Positions 1 to 10,543 are shown, counted from the first letter of the stretch. The stretch: DNA of 64,000 bases from Myxococcota bacterium (GCA_963169045.1 CAUJDF010000029.1:62001-126000), one strand, 5' to 3'. Program-made: numbers and translations. Notes: generated by a model not told the origin, from the sequence alone.

Positions 1-481
1 GCGCCACGTCGGACTGGAGCACGAGCGCCACCGCGTCGCGGTCGAACGTCGTGGCCTGCAGCCGCGATCCGGCGGCCTGCGCGGCGCTGTCGTTGCCGCC
101 CCACAGGTCCACCTCGTAGCTCACGTCGAGCGTCGCCGATGCGTCGGTGCTCGATGGCGCGTCGCCGCTGCGCCACGTGCGCGACGCGCCCGCCGACGCG
201 CCCACCTGCGGCAGGCGGTCCGCCCCGGCGATGCGCGCCTGCGCCCGCGCCTGGCGGATGCGCGCCGCCGCCGCGCCGAGGTCGTGGTTGGCCTTCACCG
301 CCTCCTCGATCAGCGCGTCGAGCTCGGCGCTGCCGTAGCGACGCCACCAGCCCGGCGCCACCGCCTCCCCCGGGGACGCGGCGTCCCATCCGGCCGGCAC
401 GGGGACCTCGGGGCGCTCGTAGGTCGGCGCCACGCTGCACCCGGCGCACACTGCCATCGCCAGCAAGACCGTCGATCTCAT
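1..481 (-). CDS. Outer membrane factor lipoprotein of RND/ABC efflux (NodT/OprM type), partial
   Basis: The visible N-terminal 160 residues start [22 protein letters not shown]; the lipobox AVCAGC places the acylated cysteine at residue 15. The '[15 protein letters not shown]' style N-terminus, the following WWRRYG and the helix [19 protein letters not shown] are typical of NodT-family outer membrane factors. These form trimeric TolC-like channels that complete tripartite efflux pumps. The start codon ATG overlaps the stop of macB (ATGA), so it is the third gene of a macA-macB-OMF operon. The gene runs off the left window edge, so the C-terminal two thirds are not visible. Confidence 0.85.
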   Translation of the reverse strand, partial: MRSTVLLAMAVCAGCSVAPTYERPEVPVPAGWDAASPGEAVAPGWWRRYGSAELDALIEEAVKANHDLGAAAARIRQARAQARIAGADRLPQVGASAGASRTWRSGDAPSSTDASATLDVSYEVDLWGGNDSAAQAAGSRLQATTFDRDAVALVLQSDVA

Positions 482-2403
482 TCGGATGCCAATGCCACCA
501 CCGGGTCCATGTGGGCCGCCTTGCGCGCGGGCAGGTAGCCGAACAACAGACCGGTGGCGAACGCCGACGAGAACGCCAGCAGCGCGGGGCCCGGCTCGAA
601 CACGACCGGCTTGCCGAAGGCCTCGACGAGGGCGCCGATCGCCATGCCGAGGCCCACGCCCACCAGTCCGCCGATGCCGCACACCACGAGCGCCTCGGTG
701 TTGAACTGCAGCAGGATGTTCTTCCGGCGCGCGCCGGTGGCCATGCGCACGCCGATCTCGCGCGTGCGCTCCGTCACGCTCACCAGCATGATGTTCATCA
801 CGCCGATGCCGCCGACGAGCAGCGAGATCGCGGCCACCGATCCCAGCAGCACCGTCAGCGTGTTCTGGGTCTCCTCGGCCGTCTGCAGGATGGACGCGGT
901 GTTGCGGACGTTGAAGTCCTCGACGCCGTGCCGCTGCCGCAGCAGGTCCTCGATGGCCGCCTGCGTCTCGTCGAGCCGCGCGGCGTCCTCGACCTTCACC
1001 GTCAGCGAGTTCAGGTGCTGCTTGCCGAACAAGCGCATGAAGCCCGTCGACAGCGGCACGAACGCGGCGTCGTCCTGGTCGTTGCCCCAGGGCGTCGCGC
1101 CCTTCACGGCCATCACCCCGACCACCTCGAAGGGCACGTTCTTCACGAGCACGTACTGGCCGATGGGATCGCGTCCGTCCGGGAACAGGTTGTCGACCAC
1201 CGTCTGGCCGAGCACGATCACCGGCGCGTAGCCGTCCACGTCGTCCTGCGTGACGAAGCCGCCGCGGGCCACGGGCCAGTCGCGGGCGGCGGCGGCGCCC
1301 GGCCAGACGCCGGTGACGCTGGTCTGGGCGTCGACGTTGCCGAAGCGCAGCGTGGCGCGCGTGCTGCGCTCGGGGGCGACCACGGCGACGTTCGGGAGGG
1401 TGGCGATGGCGGTGGCGTCCGCGGGCACGAGCGTGGCGATGTCGCCGTCGCCGCGGAAGCCGCGCAGGCCCGGCCGCACCGCCAGCACGTTCGTGCCCAT
1501 CGCCTGGATGCTCTGCAGCACGGTCTGCTTGCTGCCCTCGCCGATGGCGAGCATCGCCACCACCGCCGCCACGCCGATGACCACGCCGAGCAGCGTGAGC
1601 GCGCTGCGGAAGAGGTTCGCGCGCAGCGAGCGCAGCGCCATCTTCACCGCCTCGCCGAGGTCGGGCAGCCACGCCGGGTGGCGGTGGCCGCGGCCGTCGG
1701 GCGCGGTGGCGACGAGGCGGCGCTTGGGGCCGGTGTCCTCGAGGATCTTGCCGTCCTTGATGGTGATCACGCGGTCGGCGTGGCCCGCGACCTCGGCGTC
1801 GTGGGTGATCAGCAGGATGGTGCGGCCCTCGGCGTTGAGCTGCTGCAGCAGCGCCAGCACCTCGGCCCCGCTGCGGCTGTCGAGCGCGCCGGTGGGCTCG
1901 TCGGCGAGGATGACCTCGGCGCCGTTCATCAGCGCGCGCGCGATCGACACCCGCTGCTGCTGGCCGCCGGAGAGCTGCGGCGGCCGGTGGTCCGTGCGGT
2001 CGCCGAGGCCGAGGCGCCCGAGCAGCTCGTTCGCCCGCGCCATCCGCGCCCGCTTCGACTTGCCCGCGTAGACCGCCGGCAGCTCCACGTTCTCGGCGGC
2101 GCTCACCGTCGGCAGCAGGTTGTAGCGCTGGAAGATGAACCCGAAGGTGTCGCGGCGCAGCGCGGCCAGGTCGTCCGGGTCGAGCGCGGCCACGTCGCGG
2201 CCGTCGACCGCGTAGGTGCCCGCCGTCGGCCGGTCGAGGCAGCCGAGGATGTTCATCAGCGTCGACTTGCCGGAGCCCGACTGGCCGATGATCGCGACGA
2301 ACTCGCCGCGCTCGATGTCGAGCGACACGCCGTCGAGCGCGCGCACGACCGTCTCGCCGCTCGCGTAGTGGCGGCAGACGTCGCGCAGGTGCAGGAAGGT
2401 CAC
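478..2403 (-). CDS. macB: MacB-like ABC transporter, fused ATPase and permease
   Basis: This 641-residue protein has an N-terminal ABC ATPase with Walker [10 protein letters not shown] (residues 40-48), signature [15 protein letters not shown] and Walker [14 protein letters not shown] MacB/FtsX permease follows: a membrane segment near residue 265 ([17 protein letters not shown]), a large periplasmic domain, then three C-terminal membrane segments, the first in [20 protein letters not shown]. Length and order match MacB, the inner-membrane mechanotransmission pump for macrolides, toxins or lipids. The start is GTG, overlapping the macA stop by 4 bp (GTGA). The substrate cannot be read from the sequence; LolCDE-like functions are less likely given the MacA partner. 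Confidence 0.92.
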   Translation of the reverse strand: MTFLHLRDVCRHYASGETVVRALDGVSLDIERGEFVAIIGQSGSGKSTLMNILGCLDRPTAGTYAVDGRDVAALDPDDLAALRRDTFGFIFQRYNLLPTVSAAENVELPAVYAGKSKRARMARANELLGRLGLGDRTDHRPPQLSGGQQQRVSIARALMNGAEVILADEPTGALDSRSGAEVLALLQQLNAEGRTILLITHDAEVAGHADRVITIKDGKILEDTGPKRRLVATAPDGRGHRHPAWLPDLGEAVKMALRSLRANLFRSALTLLGVVIGVAAVVAMLAIGEGSKQTVLQSIQAMGTNVLAVRPGLRGFRGDGDIATLVPADATAIATLPNVAVVAPERSTRATLRFGNVDAQTSVTGVWPGAAAARDWPVARGGFVTQDDVDGYAPVIVLGQTVVDNLFPDGRDPIGQYVLVKNVPFEVVGVMAVKGATPWGNDQDDAAFVPLSTGFMRLFGKQHLNSLTVKVEDAARLDETQAAIEDLLRQRHGVEDFNVRNTASILQTAEETQNTLTVLLGSVAAISLLVGGIGVMNIMLVSVTERTREIGVRMATGARRKNILLQFNTEALVVCGIGGLVGVGLGMAIGALVEAFGKPVVFEPGPALLAFSSAFATGLLFGYLPARKAAHMDPVVALASE

Positions 2404-3551
2404 AGGCGCGGCCCCATCATGCGCCGGCCGCCGCCGCTCCGCTGCCCGCCGCCGCCGGGCCGCCCCGCCTGTTCGGCCACCACCACCTGGTCGCCGACCG
2501 CCAGGCCGTCCTTCACCTCGGCCACGGTGCGGCTCGTCACGCCCACCTTCACGACGCGGGGGACCGGACCCGTCGCCGTGAGGACCTGCGCCTCGTACGC
2601 GCCGTCCTTGGCCGGCTTGAGCGCCGCCATCGGGACCGTCGGCACGTCCTTCGCCTCGCCGAGCACGAAGAAGACCTGCACCGTCATGTCGGTCATCAGC
2701 AGGCCCTCGCGGTTGTCCACGTCGACGAGCACGTTGTAGAGCACGACGTCGTTGACGATCTCCGGCGTCGGCAGCACCTGCCGGACGCTGCCGCGCCAGC
2801 GCCGGTCGGGCATGCCGAGCGTCGTGAAGTACGCGGGCAGGCCCTCCCTGACCTTGGGCACGTCGGCCTCGGCCACCTGCGCCCAGACCGTCATCGTGTC
2901 GAGGTTCGCCACCCGCACGATCACCGGCGCCTGCTGGCTGGCGTTGACCGTCTGGCCCTCGAGCGCGCTCTCCGACACCACCGTGCCGCTCATCGGCGTG
3001 TGGATCTTCGTGTAGCCGAGGTTGGCGACGTTGCCCTCGAGGCTCGCCTCCGCGGACTTGATCTGGGCGCGCGTCGACACGAGCTTCGCCCTCGCCACGG
3101 CGACGGCGGCCTCGTTCTCCTCGACGGCCTGCGCCGAGATCGCCTTGGCCTCGAGCAGCCGGCGGTTGCGGGCCAGCTGCTTGCGCGCGAGGTCGAGCTC
3201 CGCCTCCTGTTGGCCGATGGTGGCGCGCAGGTTGTCGATCATCGCGCGGTCGTTGCGCACCCGCGTCTCGTAGACCGTCGGATCGATCTCGGCGATGAGC
3301 TGGCCCTTCTCGACGCGGTCGCCCACCTCGACGTGGACCTTCTTCAACTGGCCCGACACCTGGGTGCCGACGTCGACGTAGTCCTTCGGTTTGAGCTTGC
3401 CGAGCGAGGTGACCGTACGCTCGACGTCGCCGCGGGCGACGGTGACCGTCGGCGGCGGCGCGACCTTCTCGCCACCGAAGCGGCCCTTCAGGAACCAGAA
3501 CGCCGCGCCCCCGATCGCCAGGAGCACCAGCAGAACCCCGAGCTTCTTCAT
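2400..3551 (-). CDS. macA: MacA-like periplasmic adaptor (HlyD/membrane fusion protein)
   Basis: A 383-residue protein beginning [21 protein letters not shown], a single N-terminal membrane anchor. It has a biotinyl-lipoyl half-motif ([20 protein letters not shown]), a long alpha-helical hairpin (about residues 95-175, [20 protein letters not shown]), the second lipoyl half ([16 protein letters not shown]) and beta-barrel domains. The open frame extends 120 bp upstream, but MKK is chosen because the anchor follows it directly. The C-terminus is Gly/Arg rich. It bridges MacB and the outer membrane factor; the three genes overlap and should be co-transcribed. Confidence 0.9.
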   Translation of the reverse strand: MKKLGVLLVLLAIGGAAFWFLKGRFGGEKVAPPPTVTVARGDVERTVTSLGKLKPKDYVDVGTQVSGQLKKVHVEVGDRVEKGQLIAEIDPTVYETRVRNDRAMIDNLRATIGQQEAELDLARKQLARNRRLLEAKAISAQAVEENEAAVAVARAKLVSTRAQIKSAEASLEGNVANLGYTKIHTPMSGTVVSESALEGQTVNASQQAPVIVRVANLDTMTVWAQVAEADVPKVREGLPAYFTTLGMPDRRWRGSVRQVLPTPEIVNDVVLYNVLVDVDNREGLLMTDMTVQVFFVLGEAKDVPTVPMAALKPAKDGAYEAQVLTATGPVPRVVKVGVTSRTVAEVKDGLAVGDQVVVAEQAGRPGGGGQRSGGGRRMMGPRL

Positions 3552-3610
3552 GGGCACAGTCTGGTGGGTGAATGTGGAGAGAGCATGAAATTCGTGGTAC
3601 CGAGCCCTTG

Positions 3611-4321
3611 ATGCGACGCCTGTCTCACGTCCTGCTCGCGCTGACGGTCTCTGCCGGCCCCGCCGCCGCACAGTCCGCGCAGGAGCAGGCGGACGCCGCG
3701 TACAAGGTCGGCCTCGCCGCCTTCCGGGCCGAGGACTTCCCGGCGGCGCTCACCGCCTTCGAGCGCGCCTACAAGCTCGACCCGTCGCCGGTGCTCATCT
3801 ACAACCTCGCCCGCACCTACGAGGAGATGGGCCGCGCCGAAGAGGCGATCGAGCACTTCGAGCTCTATCTCGCGCGACAGCCCGACGCGACCGACCGCGA
3901 AGACGTCGAGACGCGCATCCGCGTGACCCGCAAGCTGCTCGAGCGCCGGCAGCCCGCCGACGAGCCGCCGGTCCCCGCGCCGGCGAGCGCCGTCGCCGAG
4001 GCGCCGCCGCGCCCCGAGCCCGACGACGACTGGCGGCGCCCGGTGGCCTACGGCGCGCTCGCCACGGGGGCGCTCGCCGCCGGTCTCGCCGCGCTCTTCT
4101 ATACGCGGGCCAGCGACGCCGCCGACGCGGCGGACGGCCTGCGCGGCGAGCCCGACGCGCGCCGCGGCCTCGAGGACGACTTCGAGCGGGGGCGCCTCGG
4201 CATGTGGCTCTCGGCGGGCAGCGCCGTCGTGCTGGTGGGCCTCGGCGCGACGCTGCTCCTCACCGGCCCCGACACGCCGGCCCCGACGGCCACGCGTGGC
4301 GGCGCGGTGTTCACGTGGTGA
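3611..4321 (+). CDS. Secreted/membrane TPR-repeat protein
   Basis: A 236-residue protein with a signal peptide ending AGPAAAQS. It contains about two tetratricopeptide repeats (residues 27-95: [20 protein letters not shown], then [20 protein letters not shown]). A Pro/Ala linker and two hydrophobic stretches follow ([20 protein letters not shown] and [19 protein letters not shown]). This layout, a short TPR plus a C-terminal membrane part, is common in predatory and deltaproteobacterial genomes and usually has unknown function. The ATG at 3611 is chosen because it begins the signal peptide. The divergent macA start lies only 59 bp away, so the promoters are packed together. The stop overlaps the next gene (GTGA), indicating translational coupling. 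Confidence 0.75.
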   Translation: MRRLSHVLLALTVSAGPAAAQSAQEQADAAYKVGLAAFRAEDFPAALTAFERAYKLDPSPVLIYNLARTYEEMGRAEEAIEHFELYLARQPDATDREDVETRIRVTRKLLERRQPADEPPVPAPASAVAEAPPRPEPDDDWRRPVAYGALATGALAAGLAALFYTRASDAADAADGLRGEPDARRGLEDDFERGRLGMWLSAGSAVVLVGLGATLLLTGPDTPAPTATRGGAVFTW

Positions 4322-5499
4322 GCCGGCGCCTCCTCCCGTGGGCCGCCGTCCTGCTCGCCGGCTGCCTCGAGTTCCCGACCGAGCGTCCCTGCCGCGACAA
4401 CGCCGACTGCGACGCCGAGAAGGCCTGCCGCGCCGGCCTGTGCGAGGCGCGCGGCCCGCGGCCGATGCGCGACGCGCTCGTCACGGCCGATGCGGGCGTC
4501 CTCGACGCGCGCGTGCCCGACGCAGTCGCGCCCGACGCGGCGCCCGGCGCCTGCGGCCCGCTCCGCCTCGGCCGCGACCCGGCCTGCGCCGCGTGCCTCG
4601 AGCGCACCGAGGGCACCTGCCAGTCGCTGCGCGACTGCGGCGCCGACGCCACCTGCGCCGCCGCGTGGCGCTGCGCCGAGGGGTGCGCCGATCCCCGCTG
4701 CATCGCCGACTGCAAGGCGCCGCCCGGCGCCGAGATCCTGGGCGTCACCCTGCAGACCTACATCTTCCGCGCCTGCTCGGCCGCCTGCGACCTCGGCACC
4801 TCGTGGGCGTGCGTCGACGCGTTCGCCTGGGGCGGCGCCTCGAGCCGCGTCCTCGACCTGGGCCTCGCGGTGCTGCGCGTCCCCATGAGCGTGCCCTATG
4901 GCGGCGCCACCGTGCGCGCCTGCGACCTGCTCGACCCCGCCTGCGAGCGCCCGCTCGGCGAGACGACCTCGACCGACGAGGGCCTGGCGACGCTCAGCGT
5001 CGACGTCGGCGTGGATCCCCTCGGCTTCACGGGCTTCTTCACGATCGAGGACGACGTGCTCATGCCGACGATCGTCGTCCCCGCGGCGCGCCTCGTCACC
5101 GACGGCGCGTTCCTGCAGCCGGTCGTCGGCGCGGTCGAGGCCCGCCTCACCATCCGCCTCGCGACGGGGCACGACCCCACGCCGGGCAACGCGACGATGC
5201 TCGTCCAGGTGCGCGACTGCCACGACTACCCGGCGCCCGACGTCGTCGTCGACATCACCGCCGGCGCCGACGGCCATCGGGCCGTGTACTTCAACGACAA
5301 CCTGCCCGACCCGGAGCTGACGGCCACCGATCCCAGCGGCCTCGCCGGCTTCGTCGACGTCCCCATCTCGCCCGAGGGCGCCACCGTGACGGTCACCGCC
5401 CGGCGCGCCGGCGACGGCGCCGTCGTCGCCCGCCGCCAGGCGCTGCTGCGCCCGGACCGCCTCACCTTCGTCCACATGGGCCCCGACGGCCGCGACTGA
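4318..5499 (+). CDS. Cysteine-rich outer membrane lipoprotein, function unknown
   Basis: Reading from the GTG that overlaps the previous stop gives a lipoprotein signal (LLPWAAVLLAGC), acylated Cys, then ERPCRDNADCDAEKACRAGLCE, a Cys-spaced motif of the myxobacterial 'C-x-D-x-D-C' surface lipoproteins. A second Cys-rich block (CAACLERTEGTC, CAAAWRCAEGC) precedes a C-terminal region with predicted Ig-like or carboxypeptidase-regulatory beta-sandwich character (DVVVDITAGADGHRAVYF, SGLAGFVDVPISPEGATVTV). 393 residues. The coupled TPR gene suggests the two act together at the envelope. No enzymatic motif was seen. Confidence 0.7.
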   Translation: MSRRLLPWAAVLLAGCLEFPTERPCRDNADCDAEKACRAGLCEARGPRPMRDALVTADAGVLDARVPDAVAPDAAPGACGPLRLGRDPACAACLERTEGTCQSLRDCGADATCAAAWRCAEGCADPRCIADCKAPPGAEILGVTLQTYIFRACSAACDLGTSWACVDAFAWGGASSRVLDLGLAVLRVPMSVPYGGATVRACDLLDPACERPLGETTSTDEGLATLSVDVGVDPLGFTGFFTIEDDVLMPTIVVPAARLVTDGAFLQPVVGAVEARLTIRLATGHDPTPGNATMLVQVRDCHDYPAPDVVVDITAGADGHRAVYFNDNLPDPELTATDPSGLAGFVDVPISPEGATVTVTARRAGDGAVVARRQALLRPDRLTFVHMGPDGRD

Positions 5500-5694
5500 T
5501 CTCCTCTCGGCCCCCTCTGCCGTCCACACGCGTGCAAACGCGACGAAACCTGACCGACTTCGTCGCCCTGCGGGCGCAGCTCGAGGCGCTGCGCCGACGA
5601 CGTGCGGCCGCGGATCGTGGAGACATCGTGGAGAAGCGGTGAAGAAGCGCGCCGGCCGCTTGCGGGCGCGGGCCGCGCCCGCCTGAATGGAGGC

Positions 5695-7104
5695 GTGCGC
5701 CTCGGCATCACCAGCAAGCTCTTCCTCGCCATCCTCGGCACCTGCATCGTGGTGGCGATCGCCATGGGCGTGGCGGTGCGCGTCAGCTTCACGCGCGGCT
5801 TCCTCGGCTACCTGAACGAGCAGGAGACGCAGCGGCTCGAGGCCCTCGTCCCCGAGCTCGGCGAGGTGTATCGCGCCGGCGGCGGCTGGGACCCGCTGCG
5901 CGAAAAGCCGCGCCTGTGGTGGCGCCTGTTGCGTCCGCACGCGCCGATGAGCGCCGCCGAGCTCCTGCGCAACGAGCCGCCGCCGCCGCCCTCGGTCCGG
6001 CCCGAGCCGGCGCCCTCGGACCTCATCGGCCTGCACCTGCGCCTCGCGCTCCTCGACGAGCGGCGCGAGGTCATCGTCGGCAACCCGCGCCTCGGCGACG
6101 ACGCCGTCCTGCATCCCATCCACGTCGACGGCCGCACGGTGGGCTGGCTCGCCGCGGTGCCGTTCCGGCAGGTCACCGGCGCCGCGGACCTGCAGTTCCA
6201 GGAGCGTCAGCTCACCGCGAGCTGGGTCATCGCCGGCTTCTCGGTCCTCCTGGCGGCGCTCGTCGCGTTCGGCCTCGCGCGCACCTTTCTGCGGCCGGTG
6301 AAGCGCCTCGCGGACGCGACGCACCGCCTCGCCGCCGGCGACTATGGCGTGCGCGTGCCGGTCACCTCGCGCGACGAGCTCGGCCGCCTCGCCGAGGACT
6401 TCGACCGCCTCGCCGTCGCCCTCGAGCGCACGGAGCAGACGCGCCGGGCGTTCATGGCAGACATCTCCCACGAGCTGCGCACGCCGCTCGCCGTCCTGCG
6501 CGGCGAGCTCGAGGCCATCGAGGACGGCGTCCGCCCCTTCACGCCGGCCTCGGTCGCCTCGCTGCAGGCCGAGGTCGCCACGCTGAGCAAGCTCGTCGGC
6601 GACCTCTACGAGCTCTCGCTGGCGGATGCCTTTGCGCTCGTATACCGCAAGGAGGTCGTGGACCTCGCCGACGTCCTGCCCTCGGCGCTCGACGCCACGC
6701 GCGAGCGCCTCGCCGAGCGCCACATCGCGCTCGAGGCGGACCTCGGCCCGGCCCCGGTCCTCGCCGACGGACAACGCCTGCGTCAGCTCTTCCTGAACCT
6801 GCTCGAGAACGTCGTGCGCTACACCGATCCCGGCGGCCGGGTGCGCGTCGTCTGCCGCCGCGAGGGCGACCGCGTTCGCGTCGACGTGCAGGATTCGGCG
6901 CCCGGCGTCCCCGAGGCGCTGCTCGGCCGCCTCTTCGAGCGCCTCTACCGCGTCGAGGGCTCGCGCAGCCGCGCCCACGGCGGCGCCGGCCTCGGCCTCG
7001 CCATCTGCCGCAGCATCGTCCTGGCCCACGACGGCGAGATCACCGCGCGACCCTCGCCGCTCGGCGGCCTCTGGATCGCGATGTCCTTCCCGGTGGCCCG
7101 ATGA
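5695..7104 (+). CDS. Sensor histidine kinase (BaeS-like)
   Basis: A 469-residue membrane kinase. TM1 is near residues 8-30 ([20 protein letters not shown]), followed by a periplasmic domain of about 140 residues, TM2 ([19 protein letters not shown]), HAMP ([20 protein letters not shown]), H-box [13 protein letters not shown] with His about residue 259, N-box [12 protein letters not shown] and G2 box GGAGLGLAI. The G1 box reads DSAPGV. BaeS and similar kinases sense envelope stress and phosphorylate an OmpR-type regulator. The GTG start at 5695 is chosen because it precedes the first membrane helix; the open frame continues upstream to 5602, so the start is uncertain. It overlaps the regulator gene by 4 bp. 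Confidence 0.88.
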   Translation: MRLGITSKLFLAILGTCIVVAIAMGVAVRVSFTRGFLGYLNEQETQRLEALVPELGEVYRAGGGWDPLREKPRLWWRLLRPHAPMSAAELLRNEPPPPPSVRPEPAPSDLIGLHLRLALLDERREVIVGNPRLGDDAVLHPIHVDGRTVGWLAAVPFRQVTGAADLQFQERQLTASWVIAGFSVLLAALVAFGLARTFLRPVKRLADATHRLAAGDYGVRVPVTSRDELGRLAEDFDRLAVALERTEQTRRAFMADISHELRTPLAVLRGELEAIEDGVRPFTPASVASLQAEVATLSKLVGDLYELSLADAFALVYRKEVVDLADVLPSALDATRERLAERHIALEADLGPAPVLADGQRLRQLFLNLLENVVRYTDPGGRVRVVCRREGDRVRVDVQDSAPGVPEALLGRLFERLYRVEGSRSRAHGGAGLGLAICRSIVLAHDGEITARPSPLGGLWIAMSFPVAR

Positions 7105-7769
7105 GCGAACGCATCCTGATCGTCGAGGACGAGCCCAAGCTCGCCGCGCTGCTGGCCGACTACCTGCGCGCCGCCGGCTACGAGACGGCGTGCCTGGCCG
7201 ACGGCCTCGCCGTGGCGCCGTCGGTGCGCGCCCACCCGCCGGACCTCGTGCTGCTCGACCTGATGCTGCCGGGCCGCGACGGCCTCGACGTGTGCCGCGA
7301 GCTGCGCACGTTCAGCCAGGTGCCGGTGGTGATGGTCACCGCGCGCGTCGAGGAGATCGACCGCCTGCTCGGCCTCGAGCTCGGCGCCGACGACTACGTC
7401 TGCAAGCCGTTCAGCCCGCGCGAGGTCGTCGCCCGGGTGCGCGCCGTCCTGCGCCGCGCCCACCGCCCGCCCGCCGATGGCGTGCCGGGGCTGGTCATCG
7501 ACGACGACGGCTACCGCGCGATCTACGACGGCCACGCGCTCGACCTCACGCCCGTCGAGTTCCGCCTGCTGCGCGCGCTCGCCGCGCACCCCGGGCGCGT
7601 GTTCTCGCGCGACCAGCTGCTCGACCACCTGTATCCCGACCACCGCGTGGTGACGGACCGCACCGTCGACAGCCACGTGAAGAACCTGCGGCGCAAGCTC
7701 GAGCAGGTGCGGCCGGACCGCGAGCTCATCCGCTCGATCTACGGGGTGGGCTACAAGCTTGAGGAGTGA
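7101..7769 (+). CDS. OmpR/BaeR-family response regulator
   Basis: A 222-residue two-domain regulator. The receiver has an acidic pocket (ILIVEDEP), phospho-acceptor Asp53 in LLDLMLPG and a switch Lys in CKPFSP. The C-terminal winged helix has [12 protein letters not shown], the recognition-helix segment [16 protein letters not shown] and terminal [13 protein letters not shown]. The ATG overlaps the kinase stop (ATGA), so the pair is one transcriptional unit. Targets are unknown. The stop codon lies inside the first copy of a 43-bp tandem repeat. Confidence 0.93.
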   Translation: MSERILIVEDEPKLAALLADYLRAAGYETACLADGLAVAPSVRAHPPDLVLLDLMLPGRDGLDVCRELRTFSQVPVVMVTARVEEIDRLLGLELGADDYVCKPFSPREVVARVRAVLRRAHRPPADGVPGLVIDDDGYRAIYDGHALDLTPVEFRLLRALAAHPGRVFSRDQLLDHLYPDHRVVTDRTVDSHVKNLRRKLEQVRPDRELIRSIYGVGYKLEE

Positions 7770-7894
7770 CGCCCTCGCGTGGTCCAGCATGTGACCGGAG
7801 CATGGCGCGTGACGCCCTCGCGTGGTCCAGCATGGGACCGGAGCATGGCGCGTGACGCCCTCGCGTGGTCCAGCATGTGACCGGACCGTGGCGC
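7766..7894. repeat. Three tandem copies of a 43-bp repeat
   Basis: Copies start at 7766, 7809 and 7852, each opening GTGACGCCCTCGCGTGG and continuing with CCAGCATG. Copies 1 and 2 differ at one base (ATGTGACC versus ATGGGACC); the third diverges after GACCGGA. The first copy contains the stop codon of the response regulator and the last ends just before the convergent CGNR gene. There are no unique spacers, so it is not a CRISPR. Confidence 0.9.
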
Positions 7895-7897
7895 CCG

Positions 7898-8506
7898 CTA
7901 CGGGGAGCGCCGGCCGTTCGCCGCGCGCCACAGCGCCGTCCGCCGCCGTTGCGCGCACCGCTCGACGCTGCACCACGTCCGCGCGCTGGTGCGGTCGAAG
8001 GCGCGGAACCAGGCCTCGCAGTCGGGGGCCTCGCAGCGGCGCACCTGGCCGCGCGGCACGGCGCACAGCACGTCGACGACGTCGAGCGCGAGCGGACGCA
8101 GCAGGGCGTCGGGCCCCGCGCCGTCCAGGGCGTAGCGCCGGAAGAGCCGCCGGTCCTGGAGCGCGATCTCCTCCCGCGGCACGGCGGACGCCAGCGCGGC
8201 GTTGACGCGCGCGAGCAGCGTCTCCACCGTCGCCGGATCGCGCAGCCACCCGCGGAAGGCCTCGCGCAACGCCAGCGCCTCGCGCCGCACGTGCGCCGCG
8301 TCGCCGTGCGTCGGCCAGCGCGCGAACGCCGCGTCCGTCTCCGCCGGCTTCAGCAGGTTCGCCGCCCGCGCCCACGCGACGAGCGCGCCGAAGTCGCCGA
8401 GCCGCTCGACCTCCTTGCCGCGGTCCACCGTCCACGTGTTCACGAAGTCGAGCGCGCGGTGCGCGCCCAGGAACAGGAAGTCGTCGCCCGCCATGGGCGC
8501 GAACAT
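7898..8506 (-). CDS. ABATE/CGNR-type zinc finger regulator
   Basis: A 202-residue protein of the family in which an N-terminal ABATE domain (FLGAHRALDFVNTW) precedes a C-terminal zinc-binding CGNR module. Here the finger is VRRCEAPDCEAWFRAFD followed by WCSVERCAQRR, so C-x4-C pairs are kept but the CGNR signature reads CAQR. Such proteins are putative stress-linked transcription regulators. An alternative start is the ATG five codons downstream (MAGDDF). It is transcribed towards the tandem repeat and the response regulator. Confidence 0.78.
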   Translation of the reverse strand: MFAPMAGDDFLFLGAHRALDFVNTWTVDRGKEVERLGDFGALVAWARAANLLKPAETDAAFARWPTHGDAAHVRREALALREAFRGWLRDPATVETLLARVNAALASAVPREEIALQDRRLFRRYALDGAGPDALLRPLALDVVDVLCAVPRGQVRRCEAPDCEAWFRAFDRTSARTWCSVERCAQRRRTALWRAANGRRSP

Positions 8507-8558
8507 ACCGCCGCCCGCGCGCCTTGTCCCTGGGGATGCCGCGTGTTACGCCCGCCGC

Positions 8559-9563
8559 ATGGCACACCTGCCCGACAACGTCGTCCGCACGAGCGAGCAG
8601 CCCTGGGAGACACCGCCCGCGCCCGTCGCCGGCTTCGGCGGCCGGGTCGTCGAGCTGCCGCCGCTGTTTCCCACCGGCCTCGGCGCGCACCTCGAGGAAC
8701 TGCCGCCGGGCCTCTGTTCCTGTCCGCTGCACTGGCACCTCGCCGAGGAGGAGCACTTCTACGTGCTCGAGGGCACGCTCACCGCCCGCGAGTGGATCGA
8801 CGGGGCCGTCCGCGAGTTCGAGGTGCCCGCCGGCGCGTTCGTGGCCTGGCCCGCCGGCACGCGCGTCGCGCACCAGTTCGTGAACCGCGGCGACCGGACG
8901 GCGCGCTTCATCGCGCTGTCCGACCAGCGGCGGTCCGGCGACGTCTGTTACTACCCGACCACGGGCAAGGTGCTGCTGCGCGGACCGCGCCGGCTCGGCG
9001 TCCTCGCCGTCGACCCCGAGGCGGCCCTGGAGCGCGCGCTCGCCGCCGCGCCCCCGGTGGAGCGCGTGCCGGCGCCGCCGCACGTCGTGCGCGGCGACGC
9101 GGTGCCCGAGCGCGAGCTCGACGGCGTCTTCGGGCGCCCGCTGGCGCGCGTCGCCGGCGCCCGCGCGGTGTTCGCCCACCTCGACCGCTTCCCGCCGGGC
9201 GCGCGCACCCGCCTGCACGCCCACAGCGCCAACGACGAGTGGCTGTGGGTGCTCGCCGGCGAGCTCGTCCTCGAGCAGTGGCGCGGGGCCGCCCGCGAGC
9301 GCGGCGGCCCCGACTTCGCGGGCGCGACGCGCGAGACGTGCACGCTGCGGGCGGGCGACGTCGCCGTCTGGCCGGCGGGCGCGCCGCTCGCCCACCGCGT
9401 GACGAACGCCGGCGCGTCCGACGCGCTCGCGCTCGTCGTCGGCCTCGACCGGCCGGACGACGCGGTCACGTTCCCCGAGACGGGCGAGGTCGCCCTCCCG
9501 GCGCTCGGGCTGCGCGGGCGCTGGCTCGACCTCGCGTATTGGGCGCACGAGCGGGCGCCGTAG
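8559..9563 (+). CDS. Double-cupin domain protein
   Basis: A 334-residue protein with two cupin cores. Domain 1 (about residues 45-115) has CPLHWHLAEEEHFYVLEG, and domain 2 (about residues 205-285) has RLHAHSANDEWLWVLAGE. Each keeps the HxH-x3/4-E-x6-G metal-binding pattern, and each domain ends in a second conserved His (AHQFVNRG; AHRVTNAG). Bicupins of this size include isomerases and dioxygenases, but no subfamily signature was recognised. The ATG at 8559 begins just before the first conserved strand; the frame is open further upstream but overlaps the divergent CGNR gene. Confidence 0.78.
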   Translation: MAHLPDNVVRTSEQPWETPPAPVAGFGGRVVELPPLFPTGLGAHLEELPPGLCSCPLHWHLAEEEHFYVLEGTLTAREWIDGAVREFEVPAGAFVAWPAGTRVAHQFVNRGDRTARFIALSDQRRSGDVCYYPTTGKVLLRGPRRLGVLAVDPEAALERALAAAPPVERVPAPPHVVRGDAVPERELDGVFGRPLARVAGARAVFAHLDRFPPGARTRLHAHSANDEWLWVLAGELVLEQWRGAARERGGPDFAGATRETCTLRAGDVAVWPAGAPLAHRVTNAGASDALALVVGLDRPDDAVTFPETGEVALPALGLRGRWLDLAYWAHERAP

Positions 9564-9588
9564 CCGGCGCGCCCCGCGGGGCCGGATC

Positions 9589-10476
9589 TCAGCGCTGCGC
9601 CGCCAGCGCCGCCGCCGCCGCCTCGAACCGCGCACGGTCCTCGAGCCGCGCCAGCGGCTCCGCCGGCAGCCGCGCCGCGCCGTTGCGCGCGCCCCACACC
9701 GCGCCGGCCATCGCGGCGATCGTGTCGACGTCCCCGCCGAGCGAGACGACGAACGTCATCAGATCCTCGAACGGCGCGCCGAAGTGACGCACGGCGGCAT
9801 ACACCGCGGTCACCGCCGACTCGTGCGCCGCGACGCCGTGCCCGAGCGCGGCGACGACCTCGGCCGGCAGCGCGCGCCCGAGCCGCCGCGCGTCGCCGAG
9901 CCGGCGTCGGTACTCGGCGTCGAGGTCGGCGGTGTCGAGCGCCGCCAGCAGGTCGGCCTCGTCGCGCAGCGCCAGCGCCGTGGCGCGCGCCAGCAGCAGG
10001 CCGCCCTGCAGACCGAGCGGGTGCGCGTGCGTCACGCGCGACGCCTCGATCGTCGCCGCGTCGAGCGCCGCCGCGTCCCCGCGGAAGAAGAGACCGAGCG
10101 GCGCCGCGCGCATGGCCGCGCCGTTGCCGAACGAGCCCTGGGGGAAGACGCGCGTGTTCGCCTCGCGCCACGGCACGCCGTCGCGGATGAGCGCGAGCAC
10201 CTTGCGCGCGCCCGGCCCGTAGCCGCGGTCCCACGAGCAGCGCTCGGCCCACGTGCGCGCCATGTGATCGACGTCAAAGCCGCCGCACGCGACGAGCGAC
10301 TCGGCCGATGCCAGCGCCATCTCGCCGTCGTCGGTGTAGCGCAACACACCGGGCGAGCGCAGGCCGATGGCTCGCCACACCACGCCGGCGAACACACCGC
10401 CCTCGAACGGCGCGCCGAGCGCGTCGCCGAGCGCGAGCCCCAATAGACAACCGCGAAAGCGATCGGAGACAGACAT
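9589..10476 (-). CDS. ADP-ribosylglycohydrolase family protein
   Basis: A 295-residue protein with the family hallmarks: N-terminal RFRGCLLGLALGDALGAPFEG, the metal-binding YTDDGEMALA, the central SFGNGAAMRAAPLGLFF, and C-terminal GGDVDTIAAMAGAVWGARNG. These enzymes use a binuclear Mg centre to remove ADP-ribose from proteins or small molecules. The first acidic motif is DDGEM rather than the usual DDT, a variation seen in part of the family. It stands alone between the convergent cupin gene and the beta-helix lipoprotein gene. Confidence 0.9.
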   Translation of the reverse strand: MSVSDRFRGCLLGLALGDALGAPFEGGVFAGVVWRAIGLRSPGVLRYTDDGEMALASAESLVACGGFDVDHMARTWAERCSWDRGYGPGARKVLALIRDGVPWREANTRVFPQGSFGNGAAMRAAPLGLFFRGDAAALDAATIEASRVTHAHPLGLQGGLLLARATALALRDEADLLAALDTADLDAEYRRRLGDARRLGRALPAEVVAALGHGVAAHESAVTAVYAAVRHFGAPFEDLMTFVVSLGGDVDTIAAMAGAVWGARNGAARLPAEPLARLEDRARFEAAAAALAAQR

Positions 10477-10543
10477 GCCGCGAGGATAGGCGGCGGGCGG
10501 CAGGAAAGGGAAGGGGGCGCCGCCCGCCCGGGCGGCGCCTGCG

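Noticed and set aside
139-2739. Very long plus-strand open frame (866 codons) opposite macAB
   Set aside because: Composition is Arg/Ala/Gly/His-rich with no domain, and the minus strand encodes clear MacA and MacB. It is a GC-driven shadow.
7766-7894. 43-bp repeats as a CRISPR
   Set aside because: The copies are directly adjacent, without spacers.
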